Shown here: in pieces, positions 23,855-36,074 of the stretch
Layout of the letters: every line of letters starts with the position of its first letter
How positions within the stretch are numbered: position 1 is the first letter of the stretch
NCBI RefSeq assembly: GCF_029227915.1
Contig: NC_079877.1
Coordinates: 30,157,851 to 30,221,850, forward strand
Direction: 5' to 3'
Origin: Hydractinia symbiolongicarpus
Taxonomy: Eukaryota; Cnidaria; Hydrozoa; Anthoathecata; Hydractiniidae
Length of the DNA stretch: 64,000 nt
The notes under the pieces: generated by a model
Databases searched by the model: none
Told to the model about the DNA's origin: nothing
The model's input: only the letters and a program-made list of their open reading frames with translations
Program-made: the position numbers and the translations under genes

Positions 23855-24364
23855 TCTTATATCGCATGTCCGGAAATGTCCTCGGACAGAGGATATTGAT
23901 TGCGCTTAAAAATTTCGTCCCCAGAAAGACGCAAATTTTAAAAAAGTATAATTAACAAGTCTTTGTCGCATTGGGGAAAAATGTCACTTGTACCACTTGA
24001 TTTTGCGGAACATTTCGTTTATTTTTCAAAACAGAGATCTAAAGCGTTTAAACGACAGGAGATTTGGATTTACAGCTTGTTAAGAGCGATAGTCCGAATG
24101 AAACGGTCTTACAGTCATGTTCAACATTTTTCTTGATAATTGCTTAATTTTTAACATTTAACCCACAAGAGTATAATTTTCGGCGTTTCATTATTGTACC
24201 CACGCAATGTGAACTTGTCAAAGCTTACTTGTCAAGGGACAGACTTTGGATTTCGGATCTTAGGTTAATTGGTTAGAGCAAAAACCTTCCTGCTAATGTC
24301 AGAATAAGCCATTTTTGGTTTAATTGAACTTTTTTGGGACGGGGATTTTATATCTTAAAAATAA

Positions 24365-24446
24365 GGCAGGATGGCCGAGCGGTCTAAGGCGTTGGTTTTA
24401 GTCACCAGTCACTTCGCTGGCGCGAATTCGAATCTCGCTCCTGTCA
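24365..24446 (+). tRNA. tRNA-Leu-TAG: tRNA-Leu (TAG), slot 1, degenerate
   Basis: Pyrimidine at 37 (TTTAGTC), U27-G43 wobble, variable stem broken (CACTTCGCTG), A53 in the T-stem. Related to 6681. Confidence 0.75.
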
Positions 24447-24831
24447 ACTAATCATACATGTCTGAAAAGTACGTCGGATAAAAGTTTTTATTTCCGCTTA
24501 ACTATTTTGCCTGGAAAAATGCGCGAACGTTTAAAAACGATGTATCACAAGTTTCGCTTGCATGCAGGACGGGATCGCTAAAACTGCTTGACTGTGCAGG
24601 TAATTCCGCCCACAATCAGGCAAAACTCTCTAAATTGATAAAAAGTCACGGGACGAATTCACTTGCAATGGAATGTGCGGAGCTGGTTGGGTATCAACGT
24701 ATTAATTTGCGTCACTTACTTATTTGAATTTTTCATACATTTCAGTCATTTATACATGTCATCTAGTGCTTAAATACGCGTAAATACTATTTTTTCTACA
24801 CGCTCGTCCACATTATGTATTTGAAAAACCG

Positions 24832-24913
24832 GGCAGGATGGCCGAGCGGTCTAAGGCGCTGGGTTAAGGCACCAGTCACTTCGGTGGCGCGAGTTCGAAT
24901 CTCGCTCCTGTCA
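24832..24913 (+). tRNA. tRNA-Leu-AAG: tRNA-Leu (AAG), slot 2
   Basis: CTGGG in the anticodon stem gives a G31-A39 mismatch next to the loop. Confidence 0.87.
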
Positions 24914-25423
24914 TCTTATATCGCATGTCCGGAAATGTCTTCGGACAGATGATATTGATTGCGATTAAAAACTTCGTCCCCAGAAAGACGCAAATTTTAA
25001 AAAAGTATAATTACCAAGTCTTTGTCGCATTGGGGAAAAATGGCACTTGTACCACTTGATTTTGCGGAACATTTCGTTTATTTTTCGAAACGGAGATCTA
25101 AAGCGTTTAAACGACAGGAGATTTAGATTTACAGCTTGTTAAGAGCGATTGTCCGAATGAAACGTTCTTACAGTCATGATCAACATATTTCTTGATAGTT
25201 GCATAATTTTTAACATTTAACCCACAAGAGTATAATTTTTGGCGTTTCATTATTGTACCCACGCAATGTGAACTTGTCAAAGTTTACTTGTCAACGGACA
25301 GACTTAGGACTTCGGATTTTAGGTTAATTGGTTAGAGCAAAAACCTTCCTGCTAATGTCAGCATAAGCCATTTTTGGTTTACTTGAACTTTTTTGGGACG
25401 GGGACTTTATATCTTAAAAAGAA

Positions 25424-25505
25424 GGCAGGATGGCCGAGCGGTCTAAAGCGCTGGTTTTAGGCACCAGTCACTTTGGTGGCGCGAGTTCAAATCTCGCTCC
25501 TGTCA
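25424..25505 (+). tRNA. tRNA-Leu-TAG: tRNA-Leu (TAG), slot 1
   Basis: Opens the first 2,118-bp dimer. A23 breaks the last D-stem pair; A57; TTTG variable loop. Confidence 0.84.
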
Positions 25506-25889
25506 ACTAGTCATACATGTCTGAAAAGTACGTCAGGCAAACATTTTTATTTCCGCTTAACTCTTTTGCCTGGAAAAATGCGCGAACGTTTAAAAAGGAT
25601 GTATCACAAGTTTTGCTTGCATGCAGGACGGGATCGCTAAAACTGCTTGACTGTGCAGGTAATTCCGCCCACAATCAGGCAAAACTCTCTAAATTGATGA
25701 AAAGTCACGGGACGAATACACTTGCAATGGAATGTGCAGTGCTGGTTGGGTATCAACGTATTATTTTGCGTCACTTACTTATTTGAATTTTTCATACATT
25801 TCTGTCATTTTTACATGTCATCTAGTGCTTAAATACGCGTAAATACTATTTTCTCTGCACGCTCGTCGACAATATGTATTAGAAAAACG

Positions 25890-25971
25890 GGTAGGATGGC
25901 CGAGCGGTCTAAGGCACTGGTTTAAGGCACCAGTCACTTCGGTGGCGCGAGTTTGAATCTCGCTCCTGTCA
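25890..25971 (+). tRNA. tRNA-Leu-AAG: tRNA-Leu (AAG), slot 2
   Basis: GGTAGGA acceptor (U3-G70), A26, and T56 in the T-loop without a matching D-loop change. Confidence 0.85.
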
Positions 25972-26482
25972 TCTTATATCGCATGACCGGAAATGTCCTC
26001 GGACAGAGAACATTGATTACGCTTAAAAACTTCGTCCCCAGACAGACGCATATTTTAGAAAAAGTATAATTAACAAGTCTTTGTCGCATTGGGGAAAAAT
26101 GTCACTTGTACCACTTGATATTGCGGAACATTTCGTTTATTTTTCGAAACAGAGATCTAAAGCGTTTAAACGACAGGAGATTTAGATTTACAGCTTGTTA
26201 AGAGCGATTGTCCGAATGAGACGTTCTTACAGTCATGTTCAACATATTTCTTGATAGTTGCATAATTTTTAACATTTAACCCACAAGAGTATAATTTTTG
26301 GCGTTTCATTATTGTACCCACGCAATGTGAACTTGTCAAAGTTTACTTGTCAACGGACAGACTTAGGACTTCGGATCTTAGTTTAATTGGTTAGAGCAAA
26401 AACCTTCCTGCTAATGTCAGCATAAGCCATTTTTGGTTTACTTGAACTTTTTTGGGACGGGGACTTTATATCTTAAAAAGAA

Positions 26483-26564
26483 GGCAGGATGGCCGAGCGG
26501 TCTAAGGCGCTGGTTTTAGGCACCAGTCACTTTGGTGGCGCGAGTTCAAATCTCGCTCCTGTCA
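26483..26564 (+). tRNA. tRNA-Leu-TAG: tRNA-Leu (TAG), slot 1
   Basis: A57 and TTTG variable loop; stems paired. Confidence 0.9.
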
Positions 26565-26949
26565 ACTAGTCATACATGTCTGAAAAGTACGTCAGGCAAA
26601 CATTTTTATTTCCGCTTAACTATTTTGCCTAGAAAAATGCGCGAACGTTTAAAAAGGATGTATCACAAGTTTCGCTTGCATGCAGGACGGGATCGCTAAA
26701 ACTGGTTGACTGTGCAGGTAATTCCGCCCACAATCAGGCAAAACTCTCTTAATTGATGAAAAGTCACGGGACGAATGCACTTGCATTGGAATGTGCAGAG
26801 CTGGTTGGGTATCAACGTATTATTTTGCGTCACTTACTTATTTGAATTTTTCATACATTTCGGTCATGTTTACATGTCATCTAGTGCTTAAATACGCGTA
26901 AATAATATTTTCTCTGCACGCTCGTCGACATTATGTATTTGAAAAACCG

Positions 26950-27030
26950 GGCAGGATGGCCGAGCGGTCTAAGCGCTGGTTTAAGGCACCAGCCACTTCG
27001 GTGGCGCGAGTTCGAATCTCGCTCCTGTCA
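26950..27030 (+). tRNA. tRNA-Leu-AAG: tRNA-Leu (AAG), slot 2, D-arm deletion
   Basis: 81 nt: CTAAGCGC lacks one G of the D-stem, leaving C12-A23. Anticodon and T-arm intact. The same defect recurs at 29068 and 31187. Confidence 0.8.
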
Positions 27031-27541
27031 TCTTATATCGCATGACCGGAAATGTCCTCGGACAGAGAATATTGATTACGCTTAAAAACTTCGTCCCCAG
27101 ACAGACGCATATTTTAGAAAAAGTATAATTAACAAGTCTTTGTCGCATTGGGGAAAAATGTCACTTGTACCACTTGATTTTGCGGAACATTTCGTTTATT
27201 TTTCGAAACAGAGATCTAAAGCGTTTAAACGACAGGAGATTTAGATTTACAGCTTGTTAAGAGCGATTGTCCGAATGAAACGTTCTTACAGTCATGTTCA
27301 ACATATTTCTTGATAGTTGCATAATTTTTAACATTTAACTCACAAGAGTATAATTTTTGGCGTTTCATTATTGTACCCACCCAATGTGAACTTGTCAAAG
27401 TTTACTTGTCAACGGACAGACTTAGGACTTTGGATCTTAGGTTAATTGGTTAGAGCAAAAACCTTCCTGCTAATGTCAGCATAAGCCATTTTTGGGTTAC
27501 TTGAACTTTTTTGGGACGGGGACTTTATATCTTAAAAAGTA

Positions 27542-27623
27542 GGCAGGAGGGCCGAGCGGTCTAAGGCGCTGGTTTTAGGCACCAGTCACTTTGGTGGCGC
27601 GAGTTCAAATCTCGCTCCTGTCA
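27542..27623 (+). tRNA. tRNA-Leu-TAG: tRNA-Leu (TAG), slot 1
   Basis: The invariant U8 is G (CAGGAGGGCCG), which also changes the first A-box base; A57. Likely impaired. Confidence 0.8.
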
Positions 27624-28007
27624 ACTAGTCATACATGTCTGAAAAGTACGTCAGGCAAACATTTTTATTTCCGCTTAACTCTTTTGCCTGGAAAAATGCG
27701 CGAACGTTTAAAAAGGATGTATCACAAGTTTTGCTTGCATGCAGGACGGGATCGCTAAAACTGCTTGACTGTGCAGGTAATTCCGCCAACAATCAGGCAA
27801 AACTCTCTAAATTGATGAAAAGTCACGGGACGAATACACTTGCAATGGAATGTGCAGTGCTGGTTGGGTATCAACGTATTATTTTGCGTCACTTACTTAT
27901 TTGAATTTTTCATACATTTCTGTCATTTTTACATGTCATCTAGTGCTTAAATACGCGTAAATACTATTTTCTCTGCACGCTCGTCGACAATATGTATTAG
28001 AAAAACG

Positions 28008-28089
28008 GGTAGGATGGCCGAGCGGTCTAAGGCACTGGTTTAAGGCACCAGTCACTTCGGTGGCGCGAGTTTGAATCTCGCTCCTGTCA
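28008..28089 (+). tRNA. tRNA-Leu-AAG: tRNA-Leu (AAG), slot 2
   Basis: Dimer copy of 25890 (U3-G70, A26, T56). Confidence 0.85.
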
Positions 28090-28600
28090 TCTTATATCGC
28101 ATGACCGGAAATGTCCTCGGACAGAGAACATTAATTACGCTTAAAAACTTCGTCCCCAGACAGACGCATATTTTAGAAAAAGTATAATTAACAAGTCTTT
28201 GTCGCATTGGGGAAAAATGTCACTTGTACCACTTGATATTGCGGAACATTTCGTTTATTTTTCGAAACAGAGATCTAAAGCGTTTAAACGACAGGAGATT
28301 TAGATTTACAGCTTGTTAAGAGCGATTGTCCGAATGAGACGTTCTTACAGTCATGTTCAACATATTTCTTGATAGTTGCATAATTTTTAACATTTAACCC
28401 ACAAGAGTATAATTTTTGGCGTTTCATTATTGTACCCACGCAATGTGAACTTGTCAAAGTTTACTTGTCAACGGACAGACTTAGGACTTCGGATCTTAGT
28501 TTAATTGGTTAGAGCAAAAACCTTCCTGCTAATGTCAGCATAAGCCATTTTTGGTTTACTTGAACTTTTTTGGGACGGGGACTTTATATCTTAAAAAGAA

Positions 28601-28682
28601 GGCAGGATGGCCGAGCGGTCTAAGGCGCTGGTTTTAGGCACCAGTCACTTTGGTGGCGCGAGTTCAAATCTCGCTCCTGTCA
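28601..28682 (+). tRNA. tRNA-Leu-TAG: tRNA-Leu (TAG), slot 1
   Basis: Dimer copy of 26483 (A57, TTTG variable loop). Confidence 0.9.
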
Positions 28683-29067
28683 ACTAGTCATACATGTCTG
28701 AAAAGTACGTCAGGCAAACATTTTTATTTCCGCTTAACTATTTTGCCTAGAAAAATGCGCGAACGTTTAAAAAGGATGTATCACAAGTTTCGCTTGCATG
28801 CAGGACGGGATCGCTAAAACTGGTTGACTGTGCAGGTAATTCCGCCCACAATCAGGCAAAACTCTCTTAATTGATGAAAAGTCACGGGACGAATGCACTT
28901 GCATTGGAATGTGCAGAGCTGGTTGGGTATCAACGTATTATTTTGCGTCACTTACTTATTTGAATTTTTCATACATTTCGGTCATGTTTACATGTCATCT
29001 AGTGCTTAAATACGCGTAAATAATATTTTCTCTGCACGCTCGTCGACATTATGTATTTGAAAAACCG

Positions 29068-29148
29068 GGCAGGATGGCCGAGCGGTCTAAGCGCTGGTTT
29101 AAGGCACCAGCCACTTCGGTGGCGCGAGTTCGAATCTCGCTCCTGTCA
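29068..29148 (+). tRNA. tRNA-Leu-AAG: tRNA-Leu (AAG), slot 2, D-arm deletion
   Basis: Dimer copy of 26950, 81 nt. Confidence 0.8.
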
Positions 29149-29659
29149 TCTTATATCGCATGACCGGAAATGTCCTCGGACAGAGAATATTGATTACGCT
29201 TAAAAACTTCGTCCCCAGACAGACGCATATTTTAGAAAAAGTATAATTAACAAGTCTTTGTCGCATTGGGGAAAAATGTCACTTGTACCACTTGATTTTG
29301 CGGAACATTTCGTTTATTTTTCGAAACAGAGATCTAAAGCGTTTAAACGACAGGAGATTTAGATTTACAGCTTGTTAAGAGCGATTGTCCGAATGAAACG
29401 TTCTTACAGTCATGTTCAACATATTTCTTGATAGTTGCATAATTTTTAACATTTAACTCACAAGAGTATAATTTTTGGCGTTTCATTATTGTACCCACCC
29501 AATGTGAACTTGTCAAAGTTTACTTGTCAACGGACAGACTTAGGACTTTGGATCTTAGGTTAATTGGTTAGAGCAAAAACCTTCCTGCTAATGTCAGCAT
29601 AAGCCATTTTTGGGTTACTTGAACTTTTTTGGGACGGGGACTTTATATCTTAAAAAGTA

Positions 29660-29741
29660 GGCAGGAGGGCCGAGCGGTCTAAGGCGCTGGTTTTAGGCAC
29701 CAGTCACTTTGGTGGCGCGAGTTCAAATCTCGCTCCTGTCA
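29660..29741 (+). tRNA. tRNA-Leu-TAG: tRNA-Leu (TAG), slot 1
   Basis: Dimer copy of 27542 with G8 and A57. Confidence 0.8.
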
Positions 29742-30126
29742 ACTAGTCATACATGTCTGAAAAGTACGTCAGGCAAACATTTTTATTTCCGCTTAACTCT
29801 TTTGCCTGGAAAAATGCGCGAACGTTTAAAAAGGATGTATCACAAGTTTTGCTTGCATGCAGGACGGGATCGCTAAAACTGCTTGACTGTGCAGGTAATT
29901 CCGCCAACAATCAGGCAAAACTCTCTAAATTGATGAAAAGTCACGGGACGAATACACTTGCAATGGAATGTGCAGTGCTGGTTGGGTATCAACGTATTAT
30001 TTTGCGTCACTTACTTATTTGAATTTTTCATACATTTCGGTCATTTTTACATGTCATCTAGTGCTTAAATACGCGTAAATACTATTTTCTCTGCACGCTC
30101 GTCGACATTATGTATTTGAAAAACCG

Positions 30127-30208
30127 GGCAGGATGGCCGAGCGGTCTAAGGCGCTGGTTTAAGGCACCAGTCACTTCGGTGGCGCGAGTTTGAATCTCGC
30201 TCCTGTCA
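30127..30208 (+). tRNA. tRNA-Leu-AAG: tRNA-Leu (AAG), slot 2
   Basis: In register with 25890 and 28008 but with the normal acceptor and G26; only T56 is shared. Confidence 0.9.
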
Positions 30209-30719
30209 TCTTATATCGCATGACCGGAAATGTCCTCGGACAGAGAACATTGATTACGCTTAAAAACTTCGTCCCCAGACAGACGCATATTTTAGAAAAA
30301 GTATAATTAACAAGTCTTTGTCGCATTGGGGAAAAATGTCACTTGTACCACTTGATATTGCGGAACATTTCGTTTATTTTTCGAAACAGAGATCTAAAGC
30401 GTTTAAACGACAGGAGATTTAGATTTACAGCTTGTTAAGAGCGATTGTCCGAATGAGACGTTCTTACAGTCATGTTCAACATATTTCTTGATAGTTGCAT
30501 AATTTTTAACATTTAACCCACAAGAGTATAATTTTTGGCGTTTCATTATTGTACCCACGCAATGTGAACCTGTCAAAGTTTACTTGTCAACGGACAGACT
30601 TAGGACTTCGGATCTTAGGTTAATTGGTTAGAGCAAAAACCTTCCTGCTAATGTCAGCATAAGCCATTTTTGGTTTACTTGAACTTTTTTGGGACGGGGA
30701 CTTTATATCTTAAAAAAAA

Positions 30720-30801
30720 GGCAGGATGGCCGAGCGGTCTAAGGCGCTGGTTTTAGGCACCAGTCACTTTGGTGGCGCGAGTTCAAATCTCGCTCCTGTC
30801 A
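30720..30801 (+). tRNA. tRNA-Leu-TAG: tRNA-Leu (TAG), slot 1
   Basis: A57 and TTTG variable loop; stems paired. Confidence 0.9.
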
Positions 30802-31186
30802 ACTAGTCCTACATGTCTGAAAAGTACGTCAGGCAAACATTTTTATTTCCGCTTAACTATTTTGCCTAGAAAAATGCGCGAACGTTTAAAAAGGATGTAT
30901 CACAAGTTTCGCTTGCATGCAGGACGGGATCGCTAAAACTGGTTGACTGTGCAGGTAATTCCGCCCACAATCAGGCAAAACTCTCTTAATTGATGAAAAG
31001 TCACGGGACGAATGCACTTGCATTGGAATGTGCAGAGCTGGTTGGGTATCAACGTATTATTTTGCGTCACTTACTTATTTGAATTTTTCATACATTTCGG
31101 TCATTTTTACATGTCATCTAGTGCTTAAATACGCGTAAATAATATTTTCTCTGCACGCTCGTCGACATTATGTATTTGAAAAACCG

Positions 31187-31267
31187 GGCAGGATGGCCGA
31201 GCGGTCTAAGCGCTGGTTTAAGGCACCAGCCACTTCGGTGGCGCGAGTTCGAATCTCGCTCCTGTCA
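31187..31267 (+). tRNA. tRNA-Leu-AAG: tRNA-Leu (AAG), slot 2, D-arm deletion
   Basis: Third dimer copy of the 81-nt gene at 26950. Confidence 0.8.
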
Positions 31268-31778
31268 TCTTATATCGCATGACCGGAAATGTCCTCGGAC
31301 AGAGAATATTGATTACGCTTAAAAACTTCGTCCCCAGACAGACGCATATTTTAGAAAAAGTATAATTAACAAGTCTTTGTCGCATTGGGGAAAAATGTCA
31401 CTTGTACCACTTGATTTTGCGGAACATTTCGTTTATTCTTCGAAACAGAGATCTAAAGCGTTTAAACGACAGGAGATTTAGATTTACAGCTTGTTAAGAG
31501 CGATTGTCCGAATGAAACGTTCTTACAGTCATGTTCAACATATTTCTTGATAGTTGCATAATTTTTAACATTTAACCCACAAGAGTATAATTTTTGGCGT
31601 TTCATTATTGTACCCACCCAATGTGAACTTGTCAAAGTTTACTTGTCAAGGGACAGACTTAGGACTTCGGATCTTAGGTTAATTGGTTAGAGCAAAAACC
31701 TTTTTGCTAATGTCAGAATAAGCCATTTTTGGTTTACTTGAACTTTTTTGGGACGGGGACTTTATATCTTAAAAAAAA

Positions 31779-31860
31779 GGCAGGATGGCCGAGCGGTCTA
31801 AGGCGCTGGTTTTAGGCACCAGCCACTTCGGTGGCGCGAGTTCAAATCTCGCTCCTGTCA
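31779..31860 (+). tRNA. tRNA-Leu-TAG: tRNA-Leu (TAG), slot 1
   Basis: A57; the base before the variable stem is C (CAGCCAC). Stems paired. Confidence 0.91.
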
Positions 31861-32245
31861 ACTAATCATACATGTCTGAAAAGTACGTCGGACAAAAGTT
31901 TTTATTTCCGCTTTACTATTTTGCCTGGAAAAATGCGCGAACGTTTAAAAAGGATGTATCACAAGTTTCGCTTGCATGCAGGACGGGATCGCTAAAACTG
32001 CTTGACTGTGCAGGTAATTCCTCCCACAATCAGGCAAAACTCTCTAAATTGATGAAAAGTCACGGGACGAATACACTTGCAATGGAATGTGCGGAGCTGG
32101 TTGGGTATCAACGTATTAATTTGCGTCACTTACTTATTTGAATTTTTCATACATTTCGGTCATTTTTACATGTCATCTAGTGCTTAAATACGCGTAAATA
32201 CTATTTTTTCTGCACGCTCGTCCACATTATGTATTTGAAAAACCG

Positions 32246-32327
32246 GGCAGGATGGCCGAGCGGTCTAAGGCGCTGGTTTAAGGCACCAGTCACTTCAGTG
32301 GCGCGAGTTCGAATCTCGCTCCTGTCA
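32246..32327 (+). tRNA. tRNA-Leu-AAG: tRNA-Leu (AAG), slot 2
   Basis: Variable loop TTCA; otherwise consensus. The first downstream T run is only TTT. Confidence 0.92.
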
Positions 32328-32837
32328 TCTTATATCGCATGCCCGGAAATGTCCTCGGACAGAGGATATTGATTGCGCTTAAAAACTTCGTCCCCAGAAA
32401 GACGCAAATTTAAAAAAAGTATAATTAACAAGTCTTCGTCGCATTGGGGAAAAATGGCATTTGTACCACTTGATTTTGCGGAACATTTCCTTTATTTTTC
32501 GAAACAGAGTTCTAAAGCGTTTAAACGAGAGGAGATTTGGATTTACGGCTTGTTAAGAGCGATAGTCCGAATGAAACGGTCTTACAGTCATGTTCAACAT
32601 TTTTCTTGATAATTGCATAATTTTTAACATTTAACCCACAAGAGTATAATTTTCGGCGTTTCATTATTGTACCCACGCAAGGTGAACTTGTCAAAGTTTA
32701 CTTGTCAAGGGACAGACTTAGGACTTCGGATCTTAGGTTAATTGGTTAGAGCAAAAACCTTTTTGCTAATGTCAGAATAAGCCATTTTTGGTTTACTTGA
32801 AATTTTTTGCGACGGGGATTTTATATCTTAAAAAATA

Positions 32838-32919
32838 GGCATGATGGCCGAGCGGTCTAAGGCTCTGGTTTTAGGCACCAGTCACTTCAGTTGCGCGAGT
32901 TCGAATCTCGCTCCTGTCA
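32838..32919 (+). tRNA. tRNA-Leu-TAG: tRNA-Leu (TAG), slot 1
   Basis: GGCATGA acceptor (U5-C68), U26, and variable arm CACTTCAGTT with one mismatch. Founder type for 34932, 39293, 41412 and 44123. Confidence 0.83.
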
Positions 32920-33303
32920 ACTAATCATGCATGTCTGAAAAGTACGTCGGACAAACGTTTTTATTTCCTCTTAACTATTTTGCCTAGAAAATTGCGCGAA
33001 CGTTTAAAAAGGATGTATCACAAGTTTCGCTTGCATGCAGGACTGGATCGCTTAAACTGCTTGACTGCGCAGGTATTTCCGCCCACAATCAGGCAAAACT
33101 CTCTAAAATGATGAAAATCACGGGACGAATACACTTGCAATGGAATGTGCAGAGCTGGTTGGGTATCAACGTATTAGTTTGCGTCACTTACTTATTTGAA
33201 TTTTTCATACATTTCTGTCATTTTTACATGTCATCTAGTGCTTAAATACGCGTAAATACTATTTTCTCTGCACGCTCGTCGACATTATGTATTTGAAAAA
33301 CCG

Positions 33304-33385
33304 GGCAGGATGGCCGAGCGGTCTAAGGCGCTGGTTTAAGGCACCAGTCACTTCGGTGGCGCGAGTTCGAATCTCATTCCTGTCA
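33304..33385 (+). tRNA. tRNA-Leu-AAG: tRNA-Leu (AAG), slot 2
   Basis: T-stem CTCAT gives C50-A64 and G49-U65. Confidence 0.84.
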
Positions 33386-33895
33386 TCTTTTATCGCATGA
33401 CCGGAAATGTCCTCGGACAGAGAATATTGATTACGCTTAAAAACTTCGTCCCCAGAAAGACGCAAATTTAAAAAAAGTATAATCAACAAGTCTTTGTCGC
33501 ATTGGGGAAAAGTGTCACTTGTACCACTTGATCTTGCGGAACATTTCCTTTATTTTTCGAAACAGAGATCTAAAGCTTTTAAACGACATGAGATTTGGAT
33601 TTACAGCTTGTTAAGAGCGATAGTACGAATGAAACGTTCTTACAGTCATGTTCAACATTTTTCTTGATAAATGCTTAATTTTTAACATTTAACCCACAAG
33701 AGTATAATTTTCGGCGTTTCATTATTGTACCCACGCAATGTGAACTTGTCAAAGCTTACTTGTCAAGGGACAGAGTTAGGACTTGGGATCTTAGGTTAGT
33801 TGGTTAGAGCAAAAACCTTCCTGCTAATGTCAGAATAAGCCATTTTTGGTTTAATTGAACTTTTTTGGGACGGGGATTTTATATCTTAAAAATAA

Positions 33896-33976
33896 GGCAG
33901 GATGGCCGAGCGGTCTAAGGCGCTGGTTTTAGGCAACAGTCACTTCGGTGCGCGAGTTCAAATCTGGCTCCTGTCA
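33896..33976 (+). tRNA. tRNA-Leu-TAG: tRNA-Leu (TAG), slot 1, degenerate
   Basis: 81 nt. G30-A40 mismatch (AACAG), one base missing after the variable stem, A57 and a G51-G63 mismatch in the T-stem. This damaged gene marks each block of the higher-order repeat. Confidence 0.75.
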
Positions 33977-34299
33977 ACTAATCATACATGTCTGAAAAGT
34001 GCGTCGGACAAAAGTTTTTATTTCCGCTTTACTATTTTGCCTGGAAAAATGCGCGAACGTTTAAAAAGGATGTATCACAAGTTTCGCTTGCATGCAGGAC
34101 GGGATCGCTAAAACTGCTTGACTGTGCAGGTAATTCCTCCCACAATCAGGCAAAACTCTCTAAATTGATGAAAATTCACGGGACGAATACACTTGCAATG
34201 GAATGTGCGGAGCTGGTTGGGTATCAACGTATTAATTTGCGTCACTTACTTATTTGAATTTTTCATACATTTCGGTCATTTTTACATGTCATCTAGTGC

Positions 34300-34320
34300 T
34301 TAAATACGCGCTCGTCCACA
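34300..34320 (+). other. 23-bp deletion in short spacer
   Basis: TACGCG is joined directly to CTCGTCC, removing the AT-rich stretch and shortening the interval 33896 to 34340 to 444 bp. Short CGC homology is present at the join. Confidence 0.6.
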
Positions 34321-34339
34321 TTATGTATTTGAAAAACCG

Positions 34340-34421
34340 GGCAGAATGGCCGAGCGGTCTAAGGCGCTGGTTTAAAGCACCAGTCACTTCGGTGGCGCGA
34401 GTTCGAATCTCGCCCCTGTCA
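34340..34421 (+). tRNA. tRNA with Leu body and anticodon AAA, slot 2
   Basis: Anticodon loop TTAAAGC reads AAA, the Phe anticodon, in a Leu class II body with A73. Acceptor GGCAGAA against CCCTGTC has mismatches at 6:67 and 7:66, so the gene may be inactive. Confidence 0.8.
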
Positions 34422-34931
34422 TCTTATTTCGCATGTCCGGAAATGTCCTCGGACAGAGGATATTGATTGCGCTTAAAAACTTTGTCCCCAGAAAGACGCA
34501 AATTTAAAAAAAGTATAATTAACAAGTCTTCGTCGCATTGGGGAAAAATGGCACTTGTACCACTTCATTTTGCGGAACATTTCGTTTATTTTTCGAAACA
34601 GAGATCTAAAGCGTTTAAACGAGAGGAGATTTGGATTTACGGCTTGTTAAGAGCGATAGTCCGAATGAAACGGTCTTACAGTCATGTTCAACATTTTTCT
34701 TGATAATTGCATAATTTTTAACATTTAACCCACAAGAGTATAATTTTCGGCGTTTCATTATTGTACCCACGCAATGTGAACTTGTCAAAGTTTACTTGTC
34801 AAGGGACAGACTTAGGACTTCGGATCTTAGGTTAATTGGTTAGAGCAAAAACCTTTTTGCTAATGTCAGAATAAGCCATTTTTGGTTTACTTGAAGTTTT
34901 TTGCGACGGGGATTTTATATCTTAAAAAATA

Positions 34932-35013
34932 GGCATGATGGCCGAGCGGTCTAAGGCTCTGGTTTTAGGCACCAGTCACTTCAGTTGCGCGAGTTCGAAT
35001 CTCGCTCCTGTCA
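34932..35013 (+). tRNA. tRNA-Leu-TAG: tRNA-Leu (TAG), slot 1
   Basis: U5-C68, U26 and the CACTTCAGTT arm, as at 32838. Confidence 0.83.
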
Positions 35014-35399
35014 ACTTATCATACATGTCTGAAAAGGTACGTTGGACAAACGTTTTTTTTTCCGCTTAACTATTTTGCCTGGAAAAATGCGCGAACGTTT
35101 AAAAAGGATGTATCACAGGTTTCGCTTGCATGCAGGACGGGATCGCTAAAACTGCTTGACTGTGCAGGTAATTCCGACCACAATCAGGCAAAACTCTCTA
35201 AATTGATGAAAAGTCACGGGACGAATACACTTGCAATGGAATGTGCGGAGCTGGTTGTGTATCAACGTATTATTTTGCGTCGCTTACTTATTTCAATTTT
35301 TCATACATTTCTGTCATTTTTACATGTCATCTAGTGCTTAAATACGCGTAAATACTATTTTCTCTGCACGCTCGTCGACATTATGTATTTGAAAAACCG

Positions 35400-35481
35400 G
35401 GCAGGATGGCCGAGCGGTCTAAGGCGCTGGTTCAAGGCACCAGTCACTTCGGTGGCGCGAGTTCGTATCTCGCTCCTGTCA
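35400..35481 (+). tRNA. tRNA-Leu-AAG: tRNA-Leu (AAG), slot 2, degenerate
   Basis: Loop TCAAGGC replaces the invariant U33 by C, and T-loop TTCGTAT loses A58. Both changes should impair function. Recurs at 39761, 41880 and 44591. Confidence 0.77.
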
Positions 35482-35992
35482 TCTTATATCACATGACCGG
35501 AAATGTCCTCGGACAGAGAATATTGATTACGCTTAAAAACTTCGTCCCCAGACAGACGCAAATTGTAGAAAAAGTATAATTAACAAGTCTTTGTCGCATT
35601 GGGGAAAAATGTCACTTGTACCACTTGATTTTGCGGAAAATTTCGTTTATTTTTCGAAACAGAGATCTAAAGCGTTGAAACGACAGGATATTTGGATTTA
35701 CAGCTTGTAAAGAGCGATAGTCCGAACGAAATGTTCTTACAGTCATGTTCAACATTTTTCTTGATAATTGCATAATTTTTAACATTTAACCCACAAGAGT
35801 ATAATTTTTGGCGTTTCATTATTGTACCCACGCAATGTGAACTTGTCAAAGTTTACTTGTCAAGGGACAGACTTAGGACTTCGGATCTTAGGTTAATTGG
35901 TTAGAGCAAAAACCTTCCTGCTAATGTCAGAATAAGCCATTTTTGGTTTACTTGAACTTTTTTGGGACGGGAATTTTATATCTTAAAAAGAA

Positions 35993-36074
35993 GGCAGGAT
36001 GGCCGAGCGGTCTATGGCGCTGGTTTTAGGCACCAGTCACTTCGGTGGCGCGAGTTCGAATCTCGCTCCTGTCA
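35993..36074 (+). tRNA. tRNA-Leu-TAG: tRNA-Leu (TAG), slot 1/slot 2 hybrid
   Basis: Slot 1 leader, slot 2 trailer; no short spacer. D-loop CTATGG has T for A next to the stem; all stems paired. Confidence 0.9.

Larger units (their letters stand above)
25424..31778 (+). repeat. Higher-order repeat: 2,118-bp dimer, three copies
   Basis: Two adjacent units (four tRNA genes) repeat as a block starting at 25424, 27542 and 29660. Private changes recur in register: the 1-nt D-arm deletion at 26950, 29068 and 31187, and GGTAGGA with A26 at 25890 and 28008. The third copy differs at 30127, so it was partly converted or has diverged. Confidence 0.85.

Noticed and set aside
34433-34456. Hairpin TGTCCG/CGGACA downstream of slot 2 genes as a terminator or riboswitch
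   Set aside because: The stem is perfect only in units with ATGTCCGG; those with ATGACCGG or ATGACCAG are mismatched without compensating changes, so it is not maintained.
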